Assembly (NCBI RefSeq): GCF_000003605.2
Contig: NW_003117245.1
Span: 18,388 to 82,387 of the forward strand
Direction of reading: 5' to 3'
Length of the DNA: 64,000 nt
Origin: Saccoglossus kowalevskii
Taxonomy: Eukaryota; Hemichordata; Enteropneusta; Harrimaniidae
In this document: positions 13,776-26,600 of the stretch, piece after piece
How positions within the stretch are numbered: position 1 is the stretch's first letter
Layout of the letters: each line of letters begins with the position of its first letter
The notes under the pieces: model-generated
Told to the model about the DNA's origin: nothing
Database searches by the model: none
The model's input: only the letters and a program-made list of their open reading frames with translations
Program-made: the position numbers and the translations under genes

Positions 13776-14302
13776 ATTGCATACATTGTACAGCCCAGTC
13801 GGGCGTCAAACCAGTCTTACTGCATGGCATACACTGTACAGCCCAGTAGGGCTACATACCAGTCTTACTGCATGGCATACACTGTACAGCCTAGTAGGAC
13901 TACAAAACAGTCTTACTGCATGGCATACACTGTACAGCCTAGCAGGGCTACATACCAGTCTCACTGCATGGCATACACTGTACAGCCCAGTAGGACTAAA
14001 CCAGTTTTACTGCATGGCATACACTGTACAGCCCAGTAGGGCTGCAAACCAGTCTTACTGCATGGCATGCTCTGTACAGCCCAGTAGGGCTATATACCAG
14101 TCATTACTTCATGGCAAACGCTGTACAGCCCAGTTGGGCTACAAACTAGTCTCACTGCATGGCATACACTGTACAGCCCAGTAGGGCTACAAACCAGTCT
14201 TACTGCATGGCATACACTGTACAGCCCAGTAGGACTACAAAACAGTCTTACTGCATGGCATACAATGTACAGCCCAGTAGGGCTACAAACTAGTCTTACT
14301 GC
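13776..14302 (+). repeat. Gamma tail without core, fused to an alpha B unit
   Basis: The unit at 13776 is an alpha B unit (CAGTCGGGCGTC), but the next ones are gamma-tail units: CCTAGTAGGACTACAAAAC (about 13890), CCTAGCAGGGC (about 13937), the 46-bp AGGACTAAACCAG unit (about 13990), GTCATTACTTC (about 14100) and ACAATGTACAG (about 14262). The 53-bp core and the CCCCGTAGG unit are absent. B and the gamma unit share TGCATTGCATACATTGTA, a plausible crossover point. Confidence 0.85.
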
Positions 14303-17200
14303 ATGGCATACTCTGTACAGCCCAGTTGGGCTACAAACTAGTCTTACTGCATGGTATACACTGTACAGCCCAGTAGGGCTACAAATCAGTTTTACTGCTT
14401 GGCATACACTGTACAGCCCAGTTGGGCTACAAACCTGTCTTACTGCATGGCATACACTGTACAGCCCAGTAGGGCTACATACCAGGCTTACTGCATGGAA
14501 TACACTGTACAGCCCAGTAGGGCTACAAACTAGTCTTACTGCATGGTATACACTGTACAGCCCAGTAGGACTACAAACCAGTCTTACTGCATGACATACG
14601 CTGTACAGCCCAGTTGGGCTACATACCAATCTTACTTCATGGCATACGCTGTACATTCCAGTTGGGATACAAACTAGTCTTACTACATGACATACACTGT
14701 ACAGCCCACTAGGACTACAAACCAGTCTCACAGCATGACATACACTGTAAAGCCCAGTAGGTCGTACTGCATGGCATACACTGTACAGCCCAGAAGGGCT
14801 ACATACCAGTCTTACTTCATGGCAAACGCTGTACAGCCCAGTTGGGCTACAAACTAGTCTCACTGCATGGCATACACTGTACAGCCCAGTAGGGCTACAA
14901 ACCAGTCTTACTGCATGGCATACTCTGTACAGCCCAGTAGGGCTACATACCAGTCTTACTGCTTGGCATACACTGTACAGCCCAGTTGGGCTACAAACTA
15001 GTCTTACTGCATGGCATACTCTGTACAGCCCAGTTGGGCTACAAACTAGTCTTACTGCATGGTATACACTGTACAGCCCAGTAGTGCTACAAATCAGTTT
15101 TACTGCTTGGCATACACTGTACAGCCCAGTTGGGCTACAAACCTGTCTTACTGCATGGCATACACTGTACAGCCCAGTAGGGCTACATACCAGGCTTACT
15201 GCATGTAATACACTGTACAGCCCAGTAGGGCTACAAACTTGTCTTACTGCATGGTATACACTGTACAGCCCAGTAGGACTACAAACCAGTCTTACTGCAT
15301 GACATACGCTGTACAGCCCAGTTGGGCTACATACCAATCTTACTTCATGGCATACGCTGTACATTCCAGTTGGGATACAAACTAGTCTTACTACATGACA
15401 TACACTGTACTGCCCAGTAGAGCTACAAACCAGTCTTACTGCTTGGCATACACTGTACAGCCCAGTTGGGCTACAAACCTGTCTTACTGCATGGAATACA
15501 CTGTACAGCCCAGTAGGGCTACAAATCAGTTTTACTGCTTGGCATACACTGTACAGCCCAGTTGGGCTACAAACCTGTCTTACTGCATGGCATACACTGT
15601 ACAGCCCAGTAGGGCTACATACCAGGCTTACTGCATGGAATGCACTGTACAGCCCAGTAGGGCTACAAACTAGTCTTACTGCATGGTATACACTGTACAG
15701 CCCAGTAGGACTACAAACCAGTCTTACTGCATGACATACGCTGTACAGCCCAGTTGGGCTACATACCAATCTTACTTCATGGCATACGCTGTACATTCCA
15801 GTTGGGATACAAACTAGTCTTACTACATGACATACACTGTACAGCCCACTAGGACTACAAACCAGTCTCACAGCATGACATACACTGTAAAGCCCAGTAG
15901 GTCGTACTGCATGGCATACACTGTACAGCCCAGAAGGGCTACATACCAGTCTTACTTCATGGCAAACGCTGTACAGCCCAGTTGGGCTACAAACTAGTCT
16001 CACTGCATGGCATACACTGTACAGCCCAGTAGGGCTACAAACCAGTCTTACTGCATGGCATACTCTGTACAGCCCAGTAGGGCTACATACCAGTCTTACT
16101 GCTTGGCATACACTGTACAGCCCAGTTGGGCTACAAACTAGTCTTACTGCATGGCATACTCTGTACAGCCCAGTTGGGCTACAAACTAGTCTTACTGCAT
16201 GGTATACACTGTACAGCCCAGAAGGGCTACAAATCAGTTTTACTGCTTGGCATACACTGTACAGCCCAGTTGGGCTACAAACCTGTCTTACTGCATGGCA
16301 TACACTGTACAGCCCAGTAGGACTACAAACCAGTCTTACTGCATGACATACGCTGTACAGCCCAGTTGGGCTACATAGCAATCTTACTGCATGGCATACA
16401 CTGTACTGCCCAGTAGAGCTACAAACCAGTCTTACTGCATTGCATACACTGTACAGCCCAGTAGGGCTACAAATCAGTTTTACTGCTTGGCATACACTGT
16501 ACAGCCCAGTAGGGCTACAAATCAGTTTTACTGCTTGGCATACACTGTACAGCCCAGTTGGGCTACAAACCTGTCTTACTGCATGGGATACACTGTACAG
16601 CCCAGTAGGGCTACATACCAGGCTTACTGCATGGAATACACTGTACAGCCCAGTAGGGCTACAAACTAGTCTTACTGCATGGTATACACTGTACAGCCCA
16701 GTAGGACTACAAACCAGTCTTACTGCATGACATACGCTGTACAGCCCAGTTGGGCTACATACCAATCTTACTTCATGGCATACGCTGTACATTCCAGTTG
16801 GGATACAAACTAGTCTTACTACATGACATACACTGTACAGCCCACTAGGACTACAAACCAGTCTCACAGCATGACATACACTGTAGAGCCCAGTAGGTCG
16901 TACTGCATGGCATACACTGTACAGCCCAGAAGGGCTATATACCAGTCTTACTTCATGGCAAACGCTGTACAGCCCAGTTGGGCTACAAACTAGTCTCACT
17001 GCATGGCATACACTGTACAGCCCAGTAGGGCTACAAACCAGTCTTACTGCATGGCATACTCTGTACAGCCCATTAGGGCTACAAACCAGTCTTACTGCAT
17101 GGCATACTCTGTACAGCCCAGTATGGCTAAAAACCAGTCTTACTGCATGGCATACACTGTACAGCCCAGTAGAGCTACAAACCAGTCTTACTGTCGGCAT
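14090..17200 (-). other. Longest stop-free stretch (1,036 codons), probably not a gene
   Basis: Read on the minus strand, the 48-bp unit gives a 16-residue repeat of the form RLVCSPTGLYSVCHAV with two cysteines, and the 36-bp unit gives a 12-residue version. The stretch starts at the one-base-short unit near 17193 and ends at the inserted base in the gamma tail (GTCATTAC). There is no signal peptide, no non-repeat domain, no recognisable promoter and no conserved start. An open frame is the default outcome for a 16-codon repeat. A real cysteine-rich repeat protein cannot be excluded from sequence alone. Confidence 0.12.
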
Positions 17201-20200
17201 ACACTGTACTGCCCAGTAGAGCTACAAACCAGTCTTACTGCATGGTATACACTGTACAGCCCAGTAGGACTACAAACCAGTCTTACTGCATGACATACGC
17301 TGTACAGCCCAGTTGGGCTACATACCAATCTTACTGCATGGCATACCACTGTACTGCCCAGTAGAGCTACAAACCAGTCTTACTGCATGGCATATACTGT
17401 ACTGTCCAGTAGAGCTACAACCAGTCTTACTGCATGGCATACCACTGTACAGTCCAGTAGGGCTACATACCAGGCTTACTGCATGGAATACACTGTACAG
17501 CCCAGTAGGGCTACAAATCAGTTTTACTGCTTGGCATACACTGTACAGCCCAGTTGGGCTATAAACCTGTCTTACTGCATGGCATACACTGTACAGCCCA
17601 GTAGGGCTACATACCAGGCTTACTGCATGGGATACACTGTACAGCCCAGTAGGGCTACAAACTAGTCTTACTGCATGGTATACACTGTACAGCCAAGTAG
17701 GACTACAAACCAGTCTTTCTGCATGACATACGCTGTACAGCCCAGTTGGGCTACATACCAATCTTACTGCATGGCATACACTCTACTGCCCAGTAGAGCT
17801 ACAAACCAGTCTTACTTCATTGCATACATTGTACAGCCCAGTCGGGCGTCAAACCAGTCTTACTGCACGGCATACACTGTACTGTCCAGTAGAGCTACAA
17901 ACCAGTCTTACTGCATGGCATACACTGTACAGCCCAGTAGGGCTACAAATCAGTTTTACTGCTTGGCATAAACTGTACAGCCCAGTTGGGCTACAAACCT
18001 GTCTTACTGCATGGCATACACTGTACAGCCCAGTAGGGCTACATACCAGGCTTACTGCATGGAATACACTGTACAGCCCAGTATGGCTACAAACTAGTCT
18101 TACTGCATGGTATACACTGTACAGCCCAGTAGGACTACAAACCAGTCTTACTGCATGACATACGCTGTACAGCCCAGTTGGGCTACATACCAATCTTACT
18201 TCATGGCATACGCTGTACATTCCAGTTGGGATACAAACTAGTCTTACTACATGACATACACTGTACAGCCCACTAGGACTACAAACCAGTCTCACAGCAT
18301 GACATACACTGTAGAGCCCAGTAGGTCGTACTGCATGGCATACACTGTACAGCCCAGAAGGGCTATATACCAGTCTTACTTCATGGTAAACGCTGTACAG
18401 CCCAGTTGGGCTACAAACTAGTCTCACTGCATGGCATACACTGTACAGCCCAGTAGGGCTACAAACCAGTCTTACTGCATGGCATACTCTGTACAGCCCA
18501 GTAGGGCTACATACCAGTCTTACTTCATGGCAAACGCTGTACAGCCCAGTTGGGCTACAAACTAGTCTCACTGCATGGCATACACTGTACAGCCCAGTAG
18601 GGCTACAAACCAGTCTTACTGCATGACATACACTGTACTGCCCAGTAGAGCTACAAACCAGTCTTACTGCATTGCAAACGCTGTACAGCCCAGTCGGGCG
18701 TCAAACCAGTCTTACTGCATGGCATACACTGTACAGCCAAGTAGGACTACAAACCAGTCTTACTGCATGACATACGCTGTACAGCCCAGTTGGGCTACAT
18801 ACCAATCTTACTGCATGGCATACACTGTACTGCCCAGTAGAGCTACAAACCAGTCTTACTGCATTGCATACATTGTACAGCCCAGTCGGGCGTCAAACCA
18901 GTCTTACTGCACGGCATACACTGTACTGTCCAGTAGAGCTACAAACCAGTCTTACTGCATGGCATACACTGTACAGCCCAGTAGGGCTACAAATCAGTTT
19001 TACTGCTTGGCATAAACTGTACAGCCCAGCTGGGCTACAAACCTGTCTTACTGCATGGCATACACTGTACAGCCCAGTAGGGCTACATACCAGGCTTACT
19101 GCATGGAATACACTGTACAGCCCAGTATGGCTACAAACTAGTCTTACTGCATGGTATACACTGTACAGCCCAGTAGGACTACAAACCAGTCTTACTGCAT
19201 GACATACGCTGTACAGCCCAGTTGGGCTACATACCAATCTTACTTCATGGCATACGCTGTACATTCCAGTTGGGATACAAACTAGTCTTACTACATGACA
19301 TACACTGTACAGCCCACTAGGACTACAAACCAGTCTCACAGCATGACATACACTGTAGAGCCCAGTAGGTCGTACTGCATGGCATACACTGTACAGCCCA
19401 GAAGGGCTATATACCAGTCTTACTTCATGGTAAACGCTGTACAGCCCAGTTGGGCTACAAACTAGTCTCACTGCATGGCATACACTGTACAGCCCAGTAG
19501 GGCTACAAACCAGTCTTACTGCATGGCATACTCTGTACAGCCCAGTAGGGATACATACCAGTCTTACTTCATGGCAAACGCTGTACAGCCCAGTTGGGCT
19601 ACAAACTAGTCTTACTGCATGGCATACACTGTACTGCCCAGTAGAGCTACAAACCAGTCTTACTGCATTGCATACATTGTACAGCCCAGTCGGGCGTCAA
19701 ACCAGTCTTACTGCATGGCATACACTGTACTGTCCAGTAGAGCTAGAAACCAGTCTTACTGCATGGCATACACTGTACAGCCCAGTAGGGCTACAAATCA
19801 GTTTTACTGCTTGGCATACACTGTACAGCCCAGTTGGGCTACAAACCTGTCTTACTGCATGGCATACACTGTACAGCCCAGTAGGGCTACATACCAGGCT
19901 TACTGCATGGAATACACTGTACAGCCCAGTAGGGCTACAAACTAGTCTTACTGCATGGTATACACTGTACAGCCCAGTAGGACTACAAACCAGTCTTACT
20001 GCATGACATACGCTGTACAGCCCAGTTGGGCTACATACCAATCTTACTGCATGGCATACACTGTACTGCCCAGTAGAGCTACAAACCAGTCTTACTGCAT
20101 TGCATACATTGTACAGCCCAGTCGGGCGTCAAACCAGTCTTACTGCATGGCATACACTGTACTGTCCAGTAGAGATACAAACCAGTCTTACTGCATGGCA

Positions 20201-20338
20201 TACACTGTACAGCCCAGTAGGGCTACAAATCAGTTTTACTGCTTGGCATACACTGTACAGCCCAGTTGGGCTACAAACCTGTCATACTGCATGGCATACA
20301 CTGTACAGCCAAGTAGGGCTACAAACCAGTCTTACTGC
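14303..20338 (+). repeat. Alpha mosaic region 4
   Basis: J units start at 14639, 15347, 15779, 16775, 18203 and 19247. Spacings 708 and 996 equal 48n+36. The 432-bp interval is 48n because L is skipped by a K/A hybrid (15395). The block at about 17675-18670 matches 4100-5100 (offset 13,570). At 17193 the unit start reads CTGTCGGCATAC (one base short), identical to 33834. From 17340 to 17455 four further single-base indels occur. Confidence 0.85.
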
Positions 20339-20673
20339 GTGGCATACACTGTATAGCCCAGTTGGGCTACATACCAATATTACTGCAGGGCATACACTGT
20401 ACAGTCAGTTGGGCTACAAACTAGTCTTACTGCATGGCATACACTGTACAGCCAAGTATGGCTACAAACTAGTCTTACTGCATGGCATACTCTGTACAGC
20501 CCAGTATGGCTAAAAACCAGTCTTACTGCATGGCATACACTGTACAGCCCAGTAGAGCTACAAACCAGTCTTACTGCATGGCATACACTGTACTGCCCAG
20601 TAGAGCTACAAACCAGTCTTACTGCATGGTATACACTGTACAGCCCAGTAGGGCTACACACCAGTCTTACTGC
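20339..20673 (+). repeat. Partial beta segment
   Basis: The entry unit lies at 20339, the 47-bp unit at 20387-20433, a unit with CCAAGTATGGC (20434), CAGTATGGCTAAAAACC (20482), two AGTAGAGC units and a CTACACACC unit (20626). It then switches to an F-like unit with AGGTCTACATACCAGG (20674), so the distal part of beta is absent. Confidence 0.82.
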
Positions 20674-22341
20674 ATGGCATACACTGTACAGCCCAGTAGG
20701 TCTACATACCAGGCTTACTGCATGTAATACACTGTACAGCCCAGTAGGGCTACAAACTAGTCTTACTGCATGGTATACACTGTACAGCCCAGTAGGACTA
20801 CAAACCAGTCTTACTGCATGACATACGCTGTACAGCCCAGTTGGGCTACATACCAATCTTACTTCATGGCATACGCTGTACATTCCAGTTGGGATACAAA
20901 CTAGTCTTACTACATGACATACACTGTACTGCCCAGTAGAGCTACAAACCAGTCTTACTGCTTGGCATACACTGTACAGCCCAGTTGGGCTACAAACCTG
21001 TCTTACTGCATGGCATACACTGTACAGCCCAGTAGGGCTACATACCAGGCTTACTGCATGGAATACACTGTACAGCCCAGTAGGGCTACAAATCAGTTTT
21101 ACTGCTTGGCATACACTGTACAGCCCAGTTGGGCTACAAACCTGTCTTACTGCATGGCATACACTGTACAGCCCAGTAGGGCTACATACCAGGCTTACTG
21201 CATGGAATACACTGTACAGCCCAGTTGGGCTACAAACTAGTCTCACTGCATGGCATACACTGTACAGCCCAGTAGGGCTACATACCAGGCTTACTGCATG
21301 GAATACACTGTACAGCCCAGTAGGGCTACAAACTAGTCTTACTGCATGGTATACACTGTACAGCCCAGTAGGACTACAAACCAGTCTTACTGCATGACAT
21401 ACGCTGTACAGCCCAGTTGGGCTACATACCAATCTTACTTCATGGCATACGCTGTACATTCCAGTTGGGATACAAACTAGTCTTACTACATGACATACAC
21501 TGTACAGCCCACTAGGACTACAAACCAGTCTCACAGCATGACATACACTGTAAAGCCCAGTAGGTCGTACTGCATGGCATACACTGTACAGCCCAGAAGG
21601 GCTACATACCAGTCTTACTTCATGGCAAACGCTGTACAGCCCAGTTGGGCTACAAACTAGTCTCACTGCATGGCATACACTGTACAGCCCAGTAGGGCTA
21701 CAAACCAGTCTTACTGCATGGCATACTCTGTACAGCCCAGTAGGGCTACATACCAGTCTTACTTCAATGCAAACGCTGTACAGCCCAGTTGGGCTACAAA
21801 CTAGTCTTACTGCATGGCATACACTGTACTGCCCAGTAGAGCTACAAACCAGTCTTACTGCATTGCATACATTGTACAGCCCAGTCGGGCGTCAAACCAG
21901 TCTTACTGCATGGCATATACTGTACTGTCCAGTAGAGATACAAACCAGTCTTACGGCATGGCATACACTGTACAGCCCAGTAGGGCTACAAATCAGTTTT
22001 ACTGCTTGGCATACACTGTACAGCCCAGTTGGGCTACAAACCTGTCTTACTGCATGGCATACACTGTACAGCCCAGTAGGGCTACATACCAGGCTTACTG
22101 CATGGAATACACTGTACAGCCCAGTAGGGCTACAAACTAGTCTTACTGCATGGTATACACTGTACAGCCCAGTAGGACTACAAACCAGTCTTACTGCATG
22201 ACATACGCTGTACAGCCCAGTTGGGCTACATACCAATCTTACTGCATGGCATACACTGTACTGCCCAGTAGAGCTACAAACCAGTCTTACTGCTTGGCAT
22301 ACACTGTACAGCCCAGTTGGGCTACAAACCTGTCTTACTGC
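20674..22341 (+). repeat. Alpha mosaic region 5
   Basis: J units lie at 20866 and 21442. Their 576-bp spacing is a multiple of 48 because a K/A hybrid (20914) bypasses L. A second passage (21442 on) does contain K, L, M and N. The part 20914-21240 matches 44476-44802 (offset 23,562). Confidence 0.83.
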
Positions 22342-23135
22342 ATGGCATACTCTGTACAGCCCAGTATGGCTAAAAACCAGTCTTACTGCATGGCATACAC
22401 TGTACAGCCCAGTAGAGCTACAAACCAGTCTTACTGCATGGCATACACTGTACTGCCCAGTAGAGCTACAAACCAGTCTTACTGCATGGTATACACTGTA
22501 CAGCCCAGTAGGGCTACACACCAGTCTTACTGCATGGCATACTCTGTACAGCCCAGTTGGGCTACACACCAGTCTTACCTCATGGCATACACTGTACAGC
22601 CCAGTTGGGCTACAAACTAGTCGTACTGCATGGCATACACTGTACAGCCCAGTAGGACTACAAACCAGTTTTACTGCATGGTATACACTGTACAGCCCAG
22701 TATGGCTACAAAACAGTCTTATTGCATGGCATACTCAGTACAGCCCAGTTCGGCTACAAACTAGTCTTACTGCATGGCATACTCTGTACAGCCCAGTAGG
22801 GCTAAAAACCAGTCTCACTGCATGGCATACACTGTACAGCCCAGTAGAGCTACAAATCAGTCTTACTGCATGGTATACACTGTACTGCCCAGTAGAGCTA
22901 CAAACCAGTCTAACTGCATGGCATACACTGTACAGCCCAGTAGGGCTACAAACCAGTCTTACTGCATGGAATACACTGTACAGCCCAGTTGGGCTACACA
23001 CCAGTCTTACTGCATGGCATACTCTGTACAGCCCAGTTGTGCGACACACCAGTCCTACCTCATGGCATACACTGTACAGCCCAGTTGGGCTACAAACTAG
23101 TCTTACTGCTTGGTATACACTGTACAGCCCAGTTG
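22342..23135 (+). repeat. Beta segment lacking its entry units
   Basis: It starts at CAGTATGGCTAAAAACC (22342) and runs through AGTAGAGC, CTACACACC, CTTACCTCATGG, ACTAGTCGTAC, CTTATTGC, the CTCAGTACAGCCCAGTTCGG unit (near 22735), CAGTCTAACTGC and TTGTGCGACACACC (near 23037). It ends with CTTGGTATAC directly before a gamma core. This is one of the clearest beta-to-gamma joins. Confidence 0.85.
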
Positions 23136-23188
23136 GGCTACAAACTGGCCTTACCTAACTGTTCGACATATTTGGTACATCCAAGTTG
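23136..23188 (+). repeat. Gamma core 2 (53 bp, type A)
   Basis: The divergent unit carries CTGTTCGACATATTTGG. Its tail (to about 23690) is short: the two units with CCTAGTAGG and CAGCAGGG are missing, making it 96 bp shorter than the commonest tail, but the 46-bp and GTCATTAC units are kept. The nearest core to the left is 23.1 kb away. Confidence 0.9.
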
Positions 23189-23689
23189 GGCTATAAACCA
23201 TTCTTACTGCATGGGATACTCTGTACAGCCCAGTAGGGCTTACAAACCAGTCTTACTGCATTGCATACATTGTATAACCCCGTAGGACTACAAACCAGTC
23301 TTACTGCATGGCATACACTGTACAGCCCAGTAGGGCTACATACCAGTCTTACTGCATGGCATACACTGTACAGCCCAGTAGGACTAAACCAGTTTTACTG
23401 CATGGCATACACTGTACAGCCCAGTAGGGCTACAAACCAGTCTTACTGCATGGCATGCTCTGTACAGCCCAGTAGGGCTACATACCAGTCATTACTTCAT
23501 GGCAAACGCTGTACAGCCCAGTTGGGCTACAAACTAGTCTCACTGCATGGCATACACTGTACAGCCCAGTAGGGCTACAAACCAGTCTTACTGCATGGCA
23601 TACACTGTACAGCCCAGTAGGACTACAAAACAGTCTTACTGCATGGCATACAATGTACAGCCCAGTTGGGCTACAAACTAGTCTTACTG

Positions 23690-26600
23690 CATGGCATACT
23701 CTGTACAGCCCAGTAGGGCTACAAACTAGTCTTACTGCATGGTATACACTGTACAGCCCAGTAGGGCTACAAATCAGTTTTACTGCTTGGCATACACTGT
23801 ACAGCCCAGTTGGGCTACAAACCTGTCTTACTGCATGGCATACACTGTACAGCCCAGTAAGGCTACATACCAGGCTTACTGCATGGAATACACTGTACAG
23901 CCCAGTAGGGCTACAAACTAGTCTTACTGCATGGTATACACTGTACAGCCCAGTAGGACTACAAACCAGTCTTACTGCATGACATACGCTGTACAGCCCC
24001 GTTGGGCTACATACCAATCTTACTTCATGGCATACACTGTACATTCCAGTTGGGATACAAACTAGTCTTACTACATGACATACACTGTACAGCCCACTAG
24101 GACTACAAACCAGTCTCACAGCATGACATACACTGTAAAGCCCAGTAGGTCGTACTGCATGGCATACACTGTACAGCCCAGAAGGGCTACATACCAGTCT
24201 TACTTCATGGCAAACGCTGTACAGCACAGTTGGGCTACAAACTAGTCTCACTGCATGGCATACACTGTACAGCCCAGTAGGGCTACAAACCAGTCTTACT
24301 GCATGGCATATTCTGTACAGCCCAGTAGGGCTACATACCAGTCTTACTTCATGGCAAACGCTGTACAGCCCAGTTGGGCTACAAACTAGTCTTACTGCAT
24401 GGCATACACTGTACTGCCCAGTAGAGCTACAAACCAGTCTTACTGCATTGCATACATTGTATAGCCCAGTCGGGCGTCAAACCAGTCTTACTGCATGGCA
24501 TACACTGTACAGCCCAGTAGGGCTACAAATCAGTTTTACTGCTTGGCATACACTGTACAGCCCAGTTGGGCTACAAACCTGTCTTACTGCATGGCATACA
24601 CTGTACAGCCCAGTAGGGCTACATACCAGGCTTACTGCATGGAATACACTGTACAGCCCAGTAGGGCTACAAACTAGTCTTACTGCATGGTATACACTGT
24701 ACAGCCCAGTAGGACTACAAACCAGTCTTACTGCATGACATACGCTGTACAGCCCAGTTGGGCTACATACCAATCTTACTGCATGGCATACACTGTACTG
24801 CCCAGTAGAGCTACAAACCAGTCTTACTGCTTGGCATACACTGTACAGCCCAGTTGGGCTACAAACCTGTCTTACTGCATGGCATACACTGTACAGCCCA
24901 GTAGGGCTACATACCAGGCTTACTGCATGGAATACACTGTACAGCCCAGAAGGGCTACAAATCAGTTTTACTGCTTGGCATACACTGTACAGCCCAGTTG
25001 GGCTACAAACCTGCCTTACTGCATGGCATACACTGTACAGCCCAGTAGGGCTACATACCAGGCTTACTGCATGGAATACACTGTACAGCCCAGTAGGGCT
25101 ACAAACTAGTCTTACTGCATGGTATACACTGTACAGCCAAGTAGGACTACAAACCAGTCTTACTGCATGACATGCGCTGTACAGCCCAGTTGGGCTACAT
25201 ACCAATCTTACTGCATGGCATACACTGTACTGCCCAGTCGAGCTACAAACCAGTCTTACTGCATTGCATACATTGTACAGCCCAGTCGGGCGTCAAACCA
25301 GTCTTACTGCATGGCATACACTGTACTGTCCAGTAGAGCTACAAACCAGTCTTACTGCATGGCATACACTGTACAGCCCAGTAGGGCTACAAATCAGTTT
25401 TACTGCTTGGCATAAACTGTACAGCCCAGTTGGGCTACAAACCTATCTTACTGCATGGCATACACTGTACAGCCCAGTAGGGCTACATACCAGGCTTACT
25501 GCATGGAATACACTGTACAGCCCAGTATGGCTACAAACTAGTCTTACTGCATGGTATACACTGTACAGCCCAGTAGGACTACAAACCAGTCTTACTGCAT
25601 GACATACGCTGTACAGCCCAGTTGGGCTACATACCAATCTTACTTCATGGCATACGCTGTACATTCCAGTTGGGATACAAACTAGTCTTACTACATGACA
25701 TACACTGTACAGCCCACTAGGACTACAAACCAGTTCCACAGCATGACATACACTGTAGAGCCCAGTAGGTCGTACTGCATGGCATACACTGTACAGCCCA
25801 GAAGGGCTATATACCAGTCTTTACTTCATGGCAAACGCTGTACAGCCCAGTTGGGCTACAAACTAGTCTCACTGCATGGCATACACTGTACAGCCCAGTA
25901 GGGCTACAAACCAGTCTTACTGCATGGCATACTCTGTACAGCCCAGTAGGGCTACATACCAGTCTTACTTCATGGCAAACGCTGTACAGCCCAGTTCGGC
26001 TACAAACTAGTCTCACTGCATGGCATACACTGTACAGCCCAGTAGGGCTACAAACCAGTCTTACTGCATGACATACACTGTACTGCCCAGTAGAGCTACA
26101 AACCAGTCTTACTGCATTGCATACATTGTACAGCCCAGTCGGGCGTCAAACCAGTCTTACTGCATGGCATACACTGTACAGCACAGTTGGGCTACAAACT
26201 AGTCTTACTGCATGGCATACACTGTACTGCCCAGTAGAGCTACAAACCAGTCTTACTGCATGGCATACACTGTACAGCCCAGTAGGGCTACAAATCAGTT
26301 TTACTGCTTGGCATACACTGTACAGCCCAGTTGGGCTACAAACCAGTCTTACTGCATGGCATACACTGTACAGCCCAGTAGGGCTACATACCAGGCGTAC
26401 TGCATGGAATACACTGTACAGCCCAGTATGGCTACAAACTAGTCTTACTGTATGGTATACACTGTACAGCCCAGTAGGACTACAAACCAGTCTTACTGCA
26501 TGACATACGCTGTACAGCCCAGTTGGGCTACATACCAATCTTACTTCATGGCATACGCTGTACATTCCAGTTGGGATACAAACTAGTCTTACTACATGAC

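Noticed and set aside
23136-23188. Gamma core as the remnant of a transposon or a unique insert
   Set aside because: Both flanks and the ends of the core still align to the monomer (GGGCTACAAAC at the start, CAAGTTGGGCTATAAACC at the end). It is 5 bp longer than a unit, with no terminal inverted repeats and no target duplication, so a diverged monomer is simpler.
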